NCBI GenBank assembly: GCA_021788565.1
Contig: JAJYKO010000034.1
Span: forward strand, 1-15,660
Source of the DNA: Chloroflexota bacterium
GTDB taxonomy: Bacteria; Chloroflexota; UBA6077
Length of the DNA stretch: 15,660 nucleotides
Direction: 5' to 3'
The position numbers and the translations under genes were made by a program. Position 1 is the stretch's first letter. Each line of letters begins with the position of its first letter. Of this stretch, positions 6,698 to 14,271 are shown in pieces. A model generated the notes under the pieces. The model saw nothing but the letters and a program-made list of their open reading frames with translations, made no database searches and was not told where the DNA came from.

Positions 6698-8921
6698 GGT
6701 CAATATCCCGTTCCTCCTCATGATCTCGCGGCACGGTAACGACCACCCGGGTGCCGGCGCCCGGCCGTGACTCGAGAGCAAAGGTACCTGAGATAGACTC
6801 CGCCCGCTCCCGCATCGTCTTCAGGCCGAAACAGGTCCAGCCAGCACGAGTTGGGCCAGTAGGGTCGAAGCCCTGGCCATCATCCTCAATCACGAGATAC
6901 AGCTTTCCGTCGACGGGAGTCAAACACACGCTCGCTTGGCAGGCAGCGGCGTGCTTGCGGACGTTGGTGAGTGCCTCCTGAACGATGCGCAACAGCTGTA
7001 GCTCAGTGTCGAATGATAGTCGCACCTTCTCCTCTGCTCCTGCCGTCCGAAGCTCGACCGGGATGCCGCTCTGCCTCTCAAAGCCCTCCAGGTAGTTGCG
7101 CAACGCTGCGTAGAAGCCCGTGCCCGGGCGGGGCCTCGTGCGCAGCCCCAGGATCGACTCCCGAACATCTACGTAGGCGTCCCTTACCATCGCCCCCAAC
7201 TCGTCTACCTGGATACTTGCCTCCGCCACCTTTCCAACTTCCAGCAAGCGGCTGACGGCCAGGGCCTTGGTGTTCACGAACCCGAGCACCTGAGCAAGTC
7301 CGTCGTGCATCTCCCTCGCGATGCGCTCACGTTCCTCCAGAGCGGCCATACTTTGAACCTTCTGGTAGAGACGGGTATTCTCGAGGGCAACCGCTCCCTG
7401 GTTGGCCAGGCTGGACAGGAGAGCGACCTGATCCTCACCAAAGGTTGTTGGCATGCGCTTACCAACCATGAGGATGCCGAATGCCTGACCGCCAGCGAAG
7501 AGCGGTACGGCCAGCACTGCGCGCAGCCCCTCGGCGTGGAGAAGGGGTGAAGTGACCTCCCCGGCCGCGGACGAAGCTTCCAGGTCCGTGGACCGCAGGG
7601 GAAGACCGGTGCAGATGACCTGCGCAATGATCGGGTCACCGGCGTCCTGGAGAAGCCGGCGGCACCGGCCGGAGCTGCCATCCTGCAACCGCCAGTCCAA
7701 CTCTGCAGTATCGTCATCCGCGATGACCACCCCGGAGAGATCGGCGCCGATGAGGTCCCGCGCCTTCTGTAAGACAAGGGCGATGACCCGGTCGGGATCG
7801 AGGAGGGCTGTGCGGTTCCAATCCGCCACCTCGGCGAGGGAAGCGCGAAGCTGGCGCCTCATCGTATCGAAGGCTCGGGCTAGAATGCCGATCTCGTCGC
7901 CACGGTTGAGTTGGACCGGTTCGTCCAGTTGCCCAGCAGCGAAGCGCTCCGCGGCGCCAGTGAGTTGCTGGAGGGGACGTATAGCGCCCCGTGCCCCGAA
8001 CCAGGCTGCGGCAGCAGCAAGCAGCAGCGCAACGGTGCCGAACAGCAGGAGACGCTGCTCCATCATGTGGGGCAGAGCCAGAACCGCGTCGCTGGGTTCC
8101 TCTACGGTCACTCCCCAGGAGGGCAACATCGACAGCGGGGCGTAAGCTACGACGTGGCGAGAGTAGGGCACCTCTGAAACGTCGTCGTGGACGCGATAGC
8201 CGGCCACATGGTTCGCAATCAAGTCGGCAAGGAGAGCCGAGTGCTCTGTCGCAGTGTTGGGGCTGAAGGACTTGGTGCCAGCCAGGATGACTCCGTCCGC
8301 GCTCATCAACTGGGCGTACATCTCGCTCCCCATCTCCCCGATCGGCAGCAGGCCCAGCGCAGGATTTCCAGGGTCCATCTCTGCTATCAGCGCACCTGCA
8401 CTGTTTCCCTTCGCATCCTGCACGGGCACCGAGATGCAGGCGACTATCTTCCCTGGTGAGCCCGTGGATCTGAACTCAGTCACGCGAGGACCGTTTCCTC
8501 GCAGGACTGCCTGCGGCGGAGGGCAGTCCGATAGGCTGCTGATGTCTTCAGCCGGCTCTTGGGACGTCGTCCACAGCAACCGGCCGGTCTCGTCCACGAC
8601 AGATATGGAAGCGAAGATGCCCACCTGAGTCCGGAGGTCGATCAGGCGACGTATCTGAGCATCAGGAATCCTGGAGCCTGACCCAATCTCGAAGCCGAAG
8701 GCGTCCTGCTCGAGGGCTTTGACTGCGTATCGAAGCACATCGTCGACGCGGCTCGCGAGAGTCTGCGCGATGACAACCCTATCGTGGTAGGCGGACTCGG
8801 TAGCCTCGCGGATGGTCCACAGGGCAACGAATGCGAAGAGGACAAGGATCGCAGCCAGGCCAACGGCCACCGCGCCGACGATTCGGCGGCTGAGAGAGAA
8901 GGTTCCAATTCCGACCCGCAC
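6678..8921 (-). CDS. Membrane sensor histidine kinase, Cache-HAMP-GAF-HisKA_3 (NarX-like class)
   Basis: I prefer GTG 8921 because GGAGG lies eight bases upstream, giving 747 residues. An in-frame ATG at 9017 adds 32 residues but has no ribosome-binding site. Order: membrane helix about 12-36; extracytoplasmic region of roughly 250 residues of double-Cache type; second membrane helix about 289-313; HAMP to about 366; GAF domain about 373-515; HisKA_3 dimerisation domain with phosphoacceptor His539 (REMHDGLAQ); ATPase domain 642-731 with Asn653 (EALTN) and DDGQGF (681-685). All catalytic elements look intact. It should sense a small extracellular molecule and perhaps a cytoplasmic cue through GAF, then phosphorylate the overlapping LuxR-type regulator. 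Transcription is likely from the promoter at 9044-9073. Confidence 0.92.
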   Translation of the reverse strand: MRVGIGTFSLSRRIVGAVAVGLAAILVLFAFVALWTIREATESAYHDRVVIAQTLASRVDDVLRYAVKALEQDAFGFEIGSGSRIPDAQIRRLIDLRTQVGIFASISVVDETGRLLWTTSQEPAEDISSLSDCPPPQAVLRGNGPRVTEFRSTGSPGKIVACISVPVQDAKGNSAGALIAEMDPGNPALGLLPIGEMGSEMYAQLMSADGVILAGTKSFSPNTATEHSALLADLIANHVAGYRVHDDVSEVPYSRHVVAYAPLSMLPSWGVTVEEPSDAVLALPHMMEQRLLLFGTVALLLAAAAAWFGARGAIRPLQQLTGAAERFAAGQLDEPVQLNRGDEIGILARAFDTMRRQLRASLAEVADWNRTALLDPDRVIALVLQKARDLIGADLSGVVIADDDTAELDWRLQDGSSGRCRRLLQDAGDPIIAQVICTGLPLRSTDLEASSAAGEVTSPLLHAEGLRAVLAVPLFAGGQAFGILMVGKRMPTTFGEDQVALLSSLANQGAVALENTRLYQKVQSMAALEERERIAREMHDGLAQVLGFVNTKALAVSRLLEVGKVAEASIQVDELGAMVRDAYVDVRESILGLRTRPRPGTGFYAALRNYLEGFERQSGIPVELRTAGAEEKVRLSFDTELQLLRIVQEALTNVRKHAAACQASVCLTPVDGKLYLVIEDDGQGFDPTGPTRAGWTCFGLKTMRERAESISGTFALESRPGAGTRVVVTVPRDHEEERDIDHACAAG

Positions 8922-9043
8922 GTTCCCCGCCTCCGCCTCCCTTTGGGCGTCTACCAGCCGTGGTGGGGACCCCGGCCATGGAAATGCCGAGAAACCGATC
9001 GGACCGAGCAAGGTCATGCTCTGGAATCTATTTAACCAAGTTC

Positions 9044-9073
9044 ATTATATTCTTGTAGCTGTCCGGCCGTCAA
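9044..9073 (-). promoter_or_regulatory. Sigma70-type promoter of the two-component operon
   Basis: On the minus strand TTGACG (9068-9073) and a perfect TATAAT (9044-9049) are 18 bases apart. The predicted start near 9037 leaves about 20 bases to the ATG at 9017, or about 115 bases to the better-supported GTG at 8921. This is among the strongest promoter matches in the window. Confidence 0.7.
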
Positions 9074-9114
9074 TTCCGCGATTCCGCGCCCAATTACTGT
9101 TCCACCTGAAATCG

Positions 9115-9160
9115 GGGCGCTCTCAACGCGACTACAAGTCGACAGTTGGAGGCTGCGCCC
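9115..9160. repeat. Nested stem-loop between the divergent kinase operon and prkA
   Basis: GGGCGC (9115-9120) pairs with GCGCCC (9155-9160). CAAC (9124-9127) pairs with GTTG (9145-9148), and flanking bases can add pairs with a bulge. CGACT (9129-9133) pairs with AGTCG (9137-9141) around ACA. It lies about 40 bases upstream of the kinase promoter and far upstream of prkA. It is outside any gene I support, so it is either an operator-like cruciform or part of an unrecognised transcript. Confidence 0.45.
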
Positions 9161-9245
9161 ACCTGCCCAATGACCGCCGAGGCGACAAATGGCCAAGCAC
9201 CACTGTAGTAGGAGAATTTTGCTACTTTTATTCGGCTGTTGCGTA

Positions 9246-9274
9246 TTGTAGACCAGCGATATCTGTGATATACC
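9246..9274 (+). promoter_or_regulatory. Tentative prkA promoter with overlapping inverted repeat
   Basis: TTGTAG (9246-9251) and TATACC (9269-9274) are 17 bases apart. This is a partial match only (three and four of six bases). ATATC-TGT-GATAT (9259-9271), a perfect five-base inverted repeat, overlaps the -10 element and could be an operator. If real, the prkA transcript would have a leader of roughly 370 bases. A sigma-factor other than sigma70 could use a different site that I do not recognise. Confidence 0.3.
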
Positions 9275-9406
9275 GTAACCAAACTACACGAGCTTGGCAG
9301 AGGAATTACCTCGAGCGATCTCTCGACGGCGCAAGAGGTGACCCATGCCAGAGGCGAGCCCCACGGCTTCGCACCTAGGATCGGAGTTAGCGCCACCTGA
9401 GGTAAG

Positions 9407-9434
9407 ATCGGTGGCACGTGATTGAGTCACCGAT
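9407..9434 (+). repeat. Inverted repeat ATCGGTG...CACCGAT in the prkA upstream region
   Basis: Perfect seven-base arms (9407-9413, 9428-9434) surround a 14-base spacer that contains the palindrome CACGTG. It lies about 220 bases before the prkA start codon, in DNA with no supported gene. It could be an operator or the first hairpin of a prkA leader RNA. Confidence 0.4.
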
Positions 9435-9483
9435 AAGTTCGTGCCGGTCGTGTGGTCATCAGCGGTCCCCGGATGATATGAGC

Positions 9484-9647
9484 GAGCCGGTCGGTACCGG
9501 CGGTACCGCTGGCCAGCTCAGTTGGGCCACCTCGGAGCCTGGAGACAGGCAACGCAGGTGGCCCTTGTGTCTCGGGGACAGCCCGAAGGAGGAATCGAAC
9601 CGAGAGATCGGGGCGTTGAGCGCGACAAGCTTGAATGGCAAGGGAGG
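9484..9647 (+). promoter_or_regulatory. Hairpin-rich putative leader of prkA
   Basis: Four consecutive hairpins precede the prkA ribosome-binding site. (1) CGGTAC-CGGCG-GTACCG (9492-9508), inside GAGC...GCTC (9484-9519). (2) An outer perfect 9-bp stem GGGCCACCT/AGGTGGCCC (9524-9532, 9556-9564), a 4x5 internal loop, then GCCTG-GAGA-CAGGC (9537-9550) closed by a GNRA tetraloop. (3) TCGGG-GACAG-CCCGA (9572-9586). (4) CCGA-GAGA-TCGG (9600-9611), again a GNRA loop. AGGGAGG (9641-9647) is the ribosome-binding site for the ATG at 9654. The pattern suggests structured mRNA; whether it binds anything is unknown. An open frame crosses this stretch from 9522, but the site at 9641 argues that it is untranslated. 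Confidence 0.5.
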
Positions 9648-9653
9648 ATGACG

Positions 9654-11636
9654 ATGGACACGCAGGATCTCCTGAAGCGGGCGGAAGCGCAGACCATGCA
9701 CGAGCTCGAGCTCGTTGAGGGAACAATCTCATTTGGCGAGTACCTGGAGTTGGCGGCCGCCAACCCCGGTGTCGCCGATCTCGCTCACGCCCGGATCTAC
9801 AATATGATTGTCTCCGCTGGAGTCACAGCCGGTTCCGACGCCAAGCCCAATCGGTACGCCTTCTTCGAATCCGAGCTCTTCGGCCTGGAGAAGGTGTTTC
9901 AGCGGCTGGTAGAGGAGTATTTCTCTCCAGCGGCCAAGCGCCTCGACATCCGCAAGCGAATCCTCATGCTGGTCGGCCCCGTGGGGGGCGGCAAGTCCAC
10001 CATTGTCACCCTGCTCAAGCGTGGCCTGGAGCGTTACAGCCGCACCGCGTCCGGGGCATTCTATGCCATCGAAGGCTGCCCGATGTTCGAGGAACCGCTG
10101 CACCTGATCCCGGAGGAGCAACGGGATCAGTTTAGGCGAGAACTGGGCATCGCCATCGAGGGAGACCTCTGCCCTTTCTGCCAGTGGAGGCTGGAACACG
10201 AGTGGCAGGGTCGTATCAGCGAAATCAGGGTCCGCCGCCACCTCTTCTCAGAGAAGAACAGGATCGGCATAGGCACCTTCAAGCCGGCCGATCCCAAGTC
10301 CCAGGATGTGGCAGAGCTCACCGGCCACGTGAACCTCAGCCTGCTAGTAGACCAACGCTTCGGAGGAGAGTCCGATCCGCGGGTCTATCGCTTCGACGGG
10401 GAGCTCAACGTCGCCAGCCGGGGAGTGGTGGAGTTTATCGAGATGCTGAAGCTGGAGCCCCGCTTCCTCTACGAGTTGAACACAGTGGCCGGCGAGCAGC
10501 GTATCAAGGTTCCTCAGTTCGCCCTCATCTACGTCGACCTGGCGGTGGTCTCCCACACCAACGAGTACGAGTTCAACCGCTACTTCGCCGATCCCGCCAA
10601 CGAGGCTATGGTGGACAGAATCTTCGTGGTGAAGGTCCCTTACAACCTGCGCGTCTCGGACGAGGTGCGTATCTATCGAAAGCTGATCGACCAGGCCAGC
10701 CTCTCGCTGGATGATAGGAGCGGCGAGGAAGCGGACCGGCTTCGCCTGGTCCACATTGCCCCCCGGACACTACAGGTGGCGAGCATGCTGGCTGTGCTCT
10801 CCCGCCTCAAGCCCTCCGCTCGCCCCAGCCTGGGTATAATGGCGAAGCTGAAGCTGTACGACGGCGAGCAGCGCGTGGGAGAGTGGGAGCAAAAGCACCT
10901 GAGAGAGATCATCGAGGAGGGCGAAGCCAATAAGGAGGGGATGGACGGTTTCTCGCCCCGCTTCGTCATCAACCGCCTCTCGAGTGCCCTAGTTGCGGGC
11001 AACCAGTGCATCAATCCCCTCGATGCCATGCGCTCCCTGCGGGACGGGATAAAGGCTCAGTACGCCGGCAATCCTAAGGAGGTGGAGCGGCTTCTGGCGC
11101 TGCTCGACGAGGTGCGCAAGGAGTACGACGAGTGGGTGAAGAAGCAGGTTCAGCGAGCCTTCGTATACGCCTACGAGGAGTCTACCAAGACCCTCCTGGA
11201 CAACTATCTGCGCAACGTCGACGCCTTCTCCAACAAGACCAAGGTGCGCGATCCCATCACGGGGGACGAGGTAGAGCCGGACGAGCGGCTGATGTCCTCC
11301 ATCGAGGAGCAGATCGGAGTGGCCGGAGAGGCGAGAAAGAGGGAGTTTCGGGAAGGGGTGATGCGCTCCGTGGCGAGTTGCGCCATGCGAGGAGTACCCT
11401 TTGTACTCAGCTCGAACAGCGTGCTCCAGGAGGCCATCGAGAAGAAGCTGTTCACAAACCTCAAGGACGTGGTCAAGATCACGACGTCCACTAGAACGCC
11501 GGACTCCGAGCAACTGAGGAGGATCGACGCGGTGGTAGCCCGTCTCACAGATCCTTCGCAGCCGGAGGAGGATCGGTACTGCGATCTTTGTGCGAGGGAG
11601 TTGCTCAAGTACGCTGGTCAACTTCTCAGTAGATAG
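9654..11636 (+). CDS. prkA: PrkA family serine protein kinase
   Basis: This 660-residue cytoplasmic protein is close to the usual 630-650 residues of PrkA/YeaG. The N-terminal AAA-like PrkA domain carries the Walker A motif GPVGGGKS (108-115). Family signatures GCPMFEEPLHLIPEEQR (141-157), CPFC (173-176) and VVSHTNEYEF (298-307) follow. The C-terminal half (about 360-660) includes the kinase-like region with YEESTKTLLDNYLRNVDAF. Family members phosphorylate protein substrates on serine and act in stress, nitrogen-starvation or sporulation responses; more recent work suggests an AAA protease-like activity for some. I start at ATG 9654 (six bases after AGGGAGG) rather than at the ATG at 9648 abutting it. 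The frequent partners YeaH/YhbH and SpoVR are absent downstream; a convergent kinase homologue lies there instead. Confidence 0.95.
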   Translation: MDTQDLLKRAEAQTMHELELVEGTISFGEYLELAAANPGVADLAHARIYNMIVSAGVTAGSDAKPNRYAFFESELFGLEKVFQRLVEEYFSPAAKRLDIRKRILMLVGPVGGGKSTIVTLLKRGLERYSRTASGAFYAIEGCPMFEEPLHLIPEEQRDQFRRELGIAIEGDLCPFCQWRLEHEWQGRISEIRVRRHLFSEKNRIGIGTFKPADPKSQDVAELTGHVNLSLLVDQRFGGESDPRVYRFDGELNVASRGVVEFIEMLKLEPRFLYELNTVAGEQRIKVPQFALIYVDLAVVSHTNEYEFNRYFADPANEAMVDRIFVVKVPYNLRVSDEVRIYRKLIDQASLSLDDRSGEEADRLRLVHIAPRTLQVASMLAVLSRLKPSARPSLGIMAKLKLYDGEQRVGEWEQKHLREIIEEGEANKEGMDGFSPRFVINRLSSALVAGNQCINPLDAMRSLRDGIKAQYAGNPKEVERLLALLDEVRKEYDEWVKKQVQRAFVYAYEESTKTLLDNYLRNVDAFSNKTKVRDPITGDEVEPDERLMSSIEEQIGVAGEARKREFREGVMRSVASCAMRGVPFVLSSNSVLQEAIEKKLFTNLKDVVKITTSTRTPDSEQLRRIDAVVARLTDPSQPEEDRYCDLCARELLKYAGQLLSR

Positions 11637-11684
11637 ATAAAGGAAGCTCTCAGGGCAACCGCGTTCAGGTCATGTGGTTCTATT

Positions 11685-13316
11685 TCATCCACGCGGAAGG
11701 CTGAAGGAGAATTTGCTTCCTCTTGACAGCTCGCTTTCAGCCCAGATACGGCCGCCGTGGGCTTCCACCAGCATTCTGGTCACGTAGAGGCTCGTAGCAA
11801 TCCCTCCGCTCTTTTGGCTGCCTTCGGTCAGGTGCCCGCGTTCGAAGATGCTGGTCAGCTTCTCGGCAGAGATCCCTGCGCCCGAGTCGACTATCGACAC
11901 GACGACGTCGTCATCGGTCTGTCTGGCGCTGACGAGCACTTCGTTGTCGAGCGGCGACTGCGCGAGGGCATTGCCGAGCAGGCTCACAAGGATACGCTTC
12001 AGGCAGATCGGGTCAGCCGTCACACTGGCGAGGTTCTCAGGAATATCCACTCGAACGCGGCCGAGTTCTGCACCCTCAGATCTCGAGTCTTTCAGCTTGA
12101 GTGCGAACGAGCGTAGATCCAGCGGCATCCGGTTCAGTACCTGTCTCCCGGCCTCCAGGCGCGCCAGGTCCACCAACTCACGGACCATGCGATTCATCCG
12201 TTGGCTCCCGTCCACAACGGCAGCGGCGTTCTGGCGTACCAGGTTCACATTTTCTGGATCGCGCTGGATCAGCTCGGCATAGCCCAGGGTGGCGGTCAGC
12301 GGCGTTCGCAGCTGTTGGGAGATAAGCTCGACGAGGTTGTCTTGCTGGTCCTGAAGCTCGCGCTGCGCGGTGACATCGACGAATGTGGCCACCGCACCGA
12401 AGATTCGACCCGACGGAGAGCGGTTGGGCGCAGCGCTGGCGGAGACCCAGATAGTTCCTCGTCCAGGTACGTTGACACCCATCACAACTCCCTGCACGGT
12501 ACCTCCTCGCAGCGCTCGCTGAACCGGAAGCTCGTCCGTGGGAAACGGCCGGCCATCCGCGGTCTGGAAGCCCATCAGCGCTGCCCGTTCCTCCAGCGGT
12601 GCCTCCCATGCCGACTGCGAGTAGCCCAGGATTCGCTCCGCAGCAGAGTTCACATATTCGATCTGGCCACGCGGGCCGTAGATCACTAACCCTTCGACGA
12701 TCGACTTGAGAACAGCATCCAGTTCGGCTGCCCGCCGCCGCGCCTCATCCCCCCAAAGCCGCTCGGCCATGCTCGCCACCGCCAGCTTCTGGTTCCTCTC
12801 TCTTACCTGCTCCACCAACTCCGACTGCCGGAGGACGGCGATAACCAACCGCTCATTTGTCTCCCTTATCTTCTCAAGCAGGTGCTGGTTCCTCTCCTTC
12901 AACTCCTGGAGCAACTGCTCTTGCGTGCTCGTCGCCAGGACTTCTGCCGTCACCTCCCGGGTCGAGATCAGCGCACCCACTCCCCCCACCATGGGAACGG
13001 GCGAGATGGCGCCGTCCCACCACATCTCCAGCTTCTCTACGCCTCGTCGGTGGCGCGGAAGGTCGACTCTCCCTGTCTCTCGAACCCTGGCTAGCAAGGT
13101 CGCCGCAAGGTCCCGCACCTCGGGCACAAGGTCCAGGACGTCCTGCCCCACAACGTCGGCCAGTTCACCGGTCACCCCCGCCGACCTAAGCCACTCGGGA
13201 TTAGCCATCAGCACGCGGTTGTCGTGAGCCACCAGGCAGAGGCCGATATCCGCCCTATCAAAGATGGTCCGTAGCAGCATCTCGTCGACTACGGGTGTTC
13301 TCTCGTCATCCACCAT
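11685..13316 (-). CDS. PAS-PAS sensor histidine kinase homologue lacking the phosphoacceptor His (probable pseudokinase)
   Basis: This 543-residue protein has no membrane segments. I start at ATG 13316, where GAGG lies 11 bases upstream and the PAS-like sequence begins soon after; the open frame extends to 13517 without support. Order: PAS 1 (about 15-125), a coiled coil (about 133-205, with ELKERNQHLLEKI and VRERNQKLAV), PAS 2 (about 200-318), a HisKA-like helix pair (325-390) and an HATPase_c-like domain (435-541). The HisKA box reads S333-Q-Q-L-R-T-P-L where SHELRTPL is normal, so the phosphorylated His is Gln334. N-box Asn449 and DSGAGI (477-482) remain, but the G2 box GxGLGL is G505-I-A-T-S-L. 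It probably cannot autophosphorylate. A regulatory or scaffolding role near PrkA is possible. It is convergent with prkA, 48 bp apart. Confidence 0.88.
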   Translation of the reverse strand: MVDDERTPVVDEMLLRTIFDRADIGLCLVAHDNRVLMANPEWLRSAGVTGELADVVGQDVLDLVPEVRDLAATLLARVRETGRVDLPRHRRGVEKLEMWWDGAISPVPMVGGVGALISTREVTAEVLATSTQEQLLQELKERNQHLLEKIRETNERLVIAVLRQSELVEQVRERNQKLAVASMAERLWGDEARRRAAELDAVLKSIVEGLVIYGPRGQIEYVNSAAERILGYSQSAWEAPLEERAALMGFQTADGRPFPTDELPVQRALRGGTVQGVVMGVNVPGRGTIWVSASAAPNRSPSGRIFGAVATFVDVTAQRELQDQQDNLVELISQQLRTPLTATLGYAELIQRDPENVNLVRQNAAAVVDGSQRMNRMVRELVDLARLEAGRQVLNRMPLDLRSFALKLKDSRSEGAELGRVRVDIPENLASVTADPICLKRILVSLLGNALAQSPLDNEVLVSARQTDDDVVVSIVDSGAGISAEKLTSIFERGHLTEGSQKSGGIATSLYVTRMLVEAHGGRIWAESELSRGSKFSFSLPRG

Positions 13317-13575
13317 CGAATCTTCGGCCTCGTAGATCCCGGCTGAGAGCGAAATCGTGGCAATGTTACGTGTGATACAGCTATACGGAGTATAAACCCG
13401 CACAAGCGGTGCCATACTGATTCCAGGCGGGGGATCTGGCAGAAGGGAGGAAGAGCTGCGGCCTTGGACTGCGCCCACCGCAACAACTTCGAGGTCGACT
13501 TTCAGGACGAGGGTCACGAGTTAGCCGGCAGCCACCTGACGGCAGTGATGCTATGCGTTCGGTGGGTGGGCGCCA

Positions 13576-13794
13576 CTACAATGCGGCCAAGTCGGGCTGC
13601 GTCTCATTTCTTTCAGCTTCGGCCGGGTCCACCGCGAGAACGTCCTGGCAGTAGATGGATATGGCCTCCATCTCAACGGGGCCCTCGACTGTCCACTCCA
13701 CCAGGCCGCTATCGAGCACCCTTCGAACGATGACCGTAGCAGAGCCAGGAGGTGGCGCGCTCCTATCTTCGGTCAGGACACGCCATAACCTCAT
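13576..13794 (-). CDS. Small hypothetical protein (72 residues)
   Basis: I do not recognise this protein. The ATG at 13794 has GGGAGG seven bases upstream, which is better than the ATG at 13815. The sequence begins MRLWRVLTED, contains VEWTVEGPVEMEAISIYCQDVL in the middle, and ends in an acidic tail. It has no signal peptide, no membrane helix and one cysteine. The mix of beta-forming and acidic residues fits a small soluble protein. It lies 231 bp after the 81-residue protein on the same strand and 259 bp before the pseudokinase start, so it could belong to either transcript. Reality as a gene is likely but not certain. Confidence 0.5.
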   Translation of the reverse strand: MRLWRVLTEDRSAPPPGSATVIVRRVLDSGLVEWTVEGPVEMEAISIYCQDVLAVDPAEAERNETQPDLAAL

Positions 13795-14025
13795 CCCTCG
13801 GCCTCCCGGAACCATGCGGCTGCGCTATCGACGCGCCTCGTAGCAACGCCCGCGAAAGCTACGACGCACAGCCCGCCATTACATCCAGGAACCGAACCTC
13901 AACCAGGCCCTTCGCAACAGCCGAACCCAGACAGTTCAGATCGGCAAATCCAGTGCGTTCGCGCGAACCTTCGGCAATACTCGCACGCGACGGCCGACAC
14001 CGGGAAAATGGCTCCTGCGTGGATA

Positions 14026-14271
14026 TCACCCGCCCACTACTCGCGGCACCATCACGATCTGTTCGGCTTCAGGATCGAACCGGTTCAGCTTCTTCGCCGG
14101 AACGCCCTCCTTCACCTGGAAAGCTGTGGCACCCCGATCCAGCTGCTCCTGGAAGATCCTCTCCGCCTCCCGAACTGCCGCCAGTGCCTCGGAATCGCCG
14201 ATCTCTGCTTGCTCTCGGTCCCACACGACGGTCCTGTCGCCCTTCGGTGAAAGGATTCGCAACTTGCCCAT
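14026..14271 (-). CDS. Small conserved-looking protein of unknown function (FDPxAEQIVMVPRVVGG tail)
   Basis: This soluble protein of 81 residues starts at ATG 14271, with AGGAGG five bases upstream. It begins MGKLRILSPKGDRTVVWD, then has a charged helix (residues about 20-45, EALAAVREAERIFQEQLDRG), a TAFQVKEG strand and the tail FDPEAEQIVMVPRVVGG. I have a general memory of small proteins with an FDPxAEEIxxVPxxxGG ending in varied bacteria, with no assigned function; that is memory, not a search. There are no cysteines and no membrane segment. The open frame could extend upstream to 14439, but that part is Arg-rich and overlaps the hairpin leader, so I reject it. Expression appears to be driven by the promoter at 14457-14484 through a structured leader. 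Confidence 0.7.
   Translation of the reverse strand: MGKLRILSPKGDRTVVWDREQAEIGDSEALAAVREAERIFQEQLDRGATAFQVKEGVPAKKLNRFDPEAEQIVMVPRVVGG

Noticed and set aside
8922..9017. Upstream ATG (9017) for the sensor kinase
   Set aside because: Not excluded, but no ribosome-binding site precedes it, whereas GTG 8921 has GGAGG at good spacing. Orthologue alignment would decide.
9591..9601. tRNA T-loop-like string GGTTCGATTCC on the minus strand
   Set aside because: The flanking bases cannot form a T stem, and no acceptor, D or anticodon arms can be drawn around it.
9522..9653. In-frame N-terminal extension of PrkA by 44 residues
   Set aside because: The extension covers the hairpin leader, has no ribosome-binding site, and homologous PrkA sequence starts at about the ATG at 9654, which has AGGGAGG six bases upstream.
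13317..13517. N-terminal extension of the PAS kinase homologue
   Set aside because: No ribosome-binding site and low-complexity residues that look unlike a folded domain. The ATG at 13316 directly precedes PAS-like sequence.
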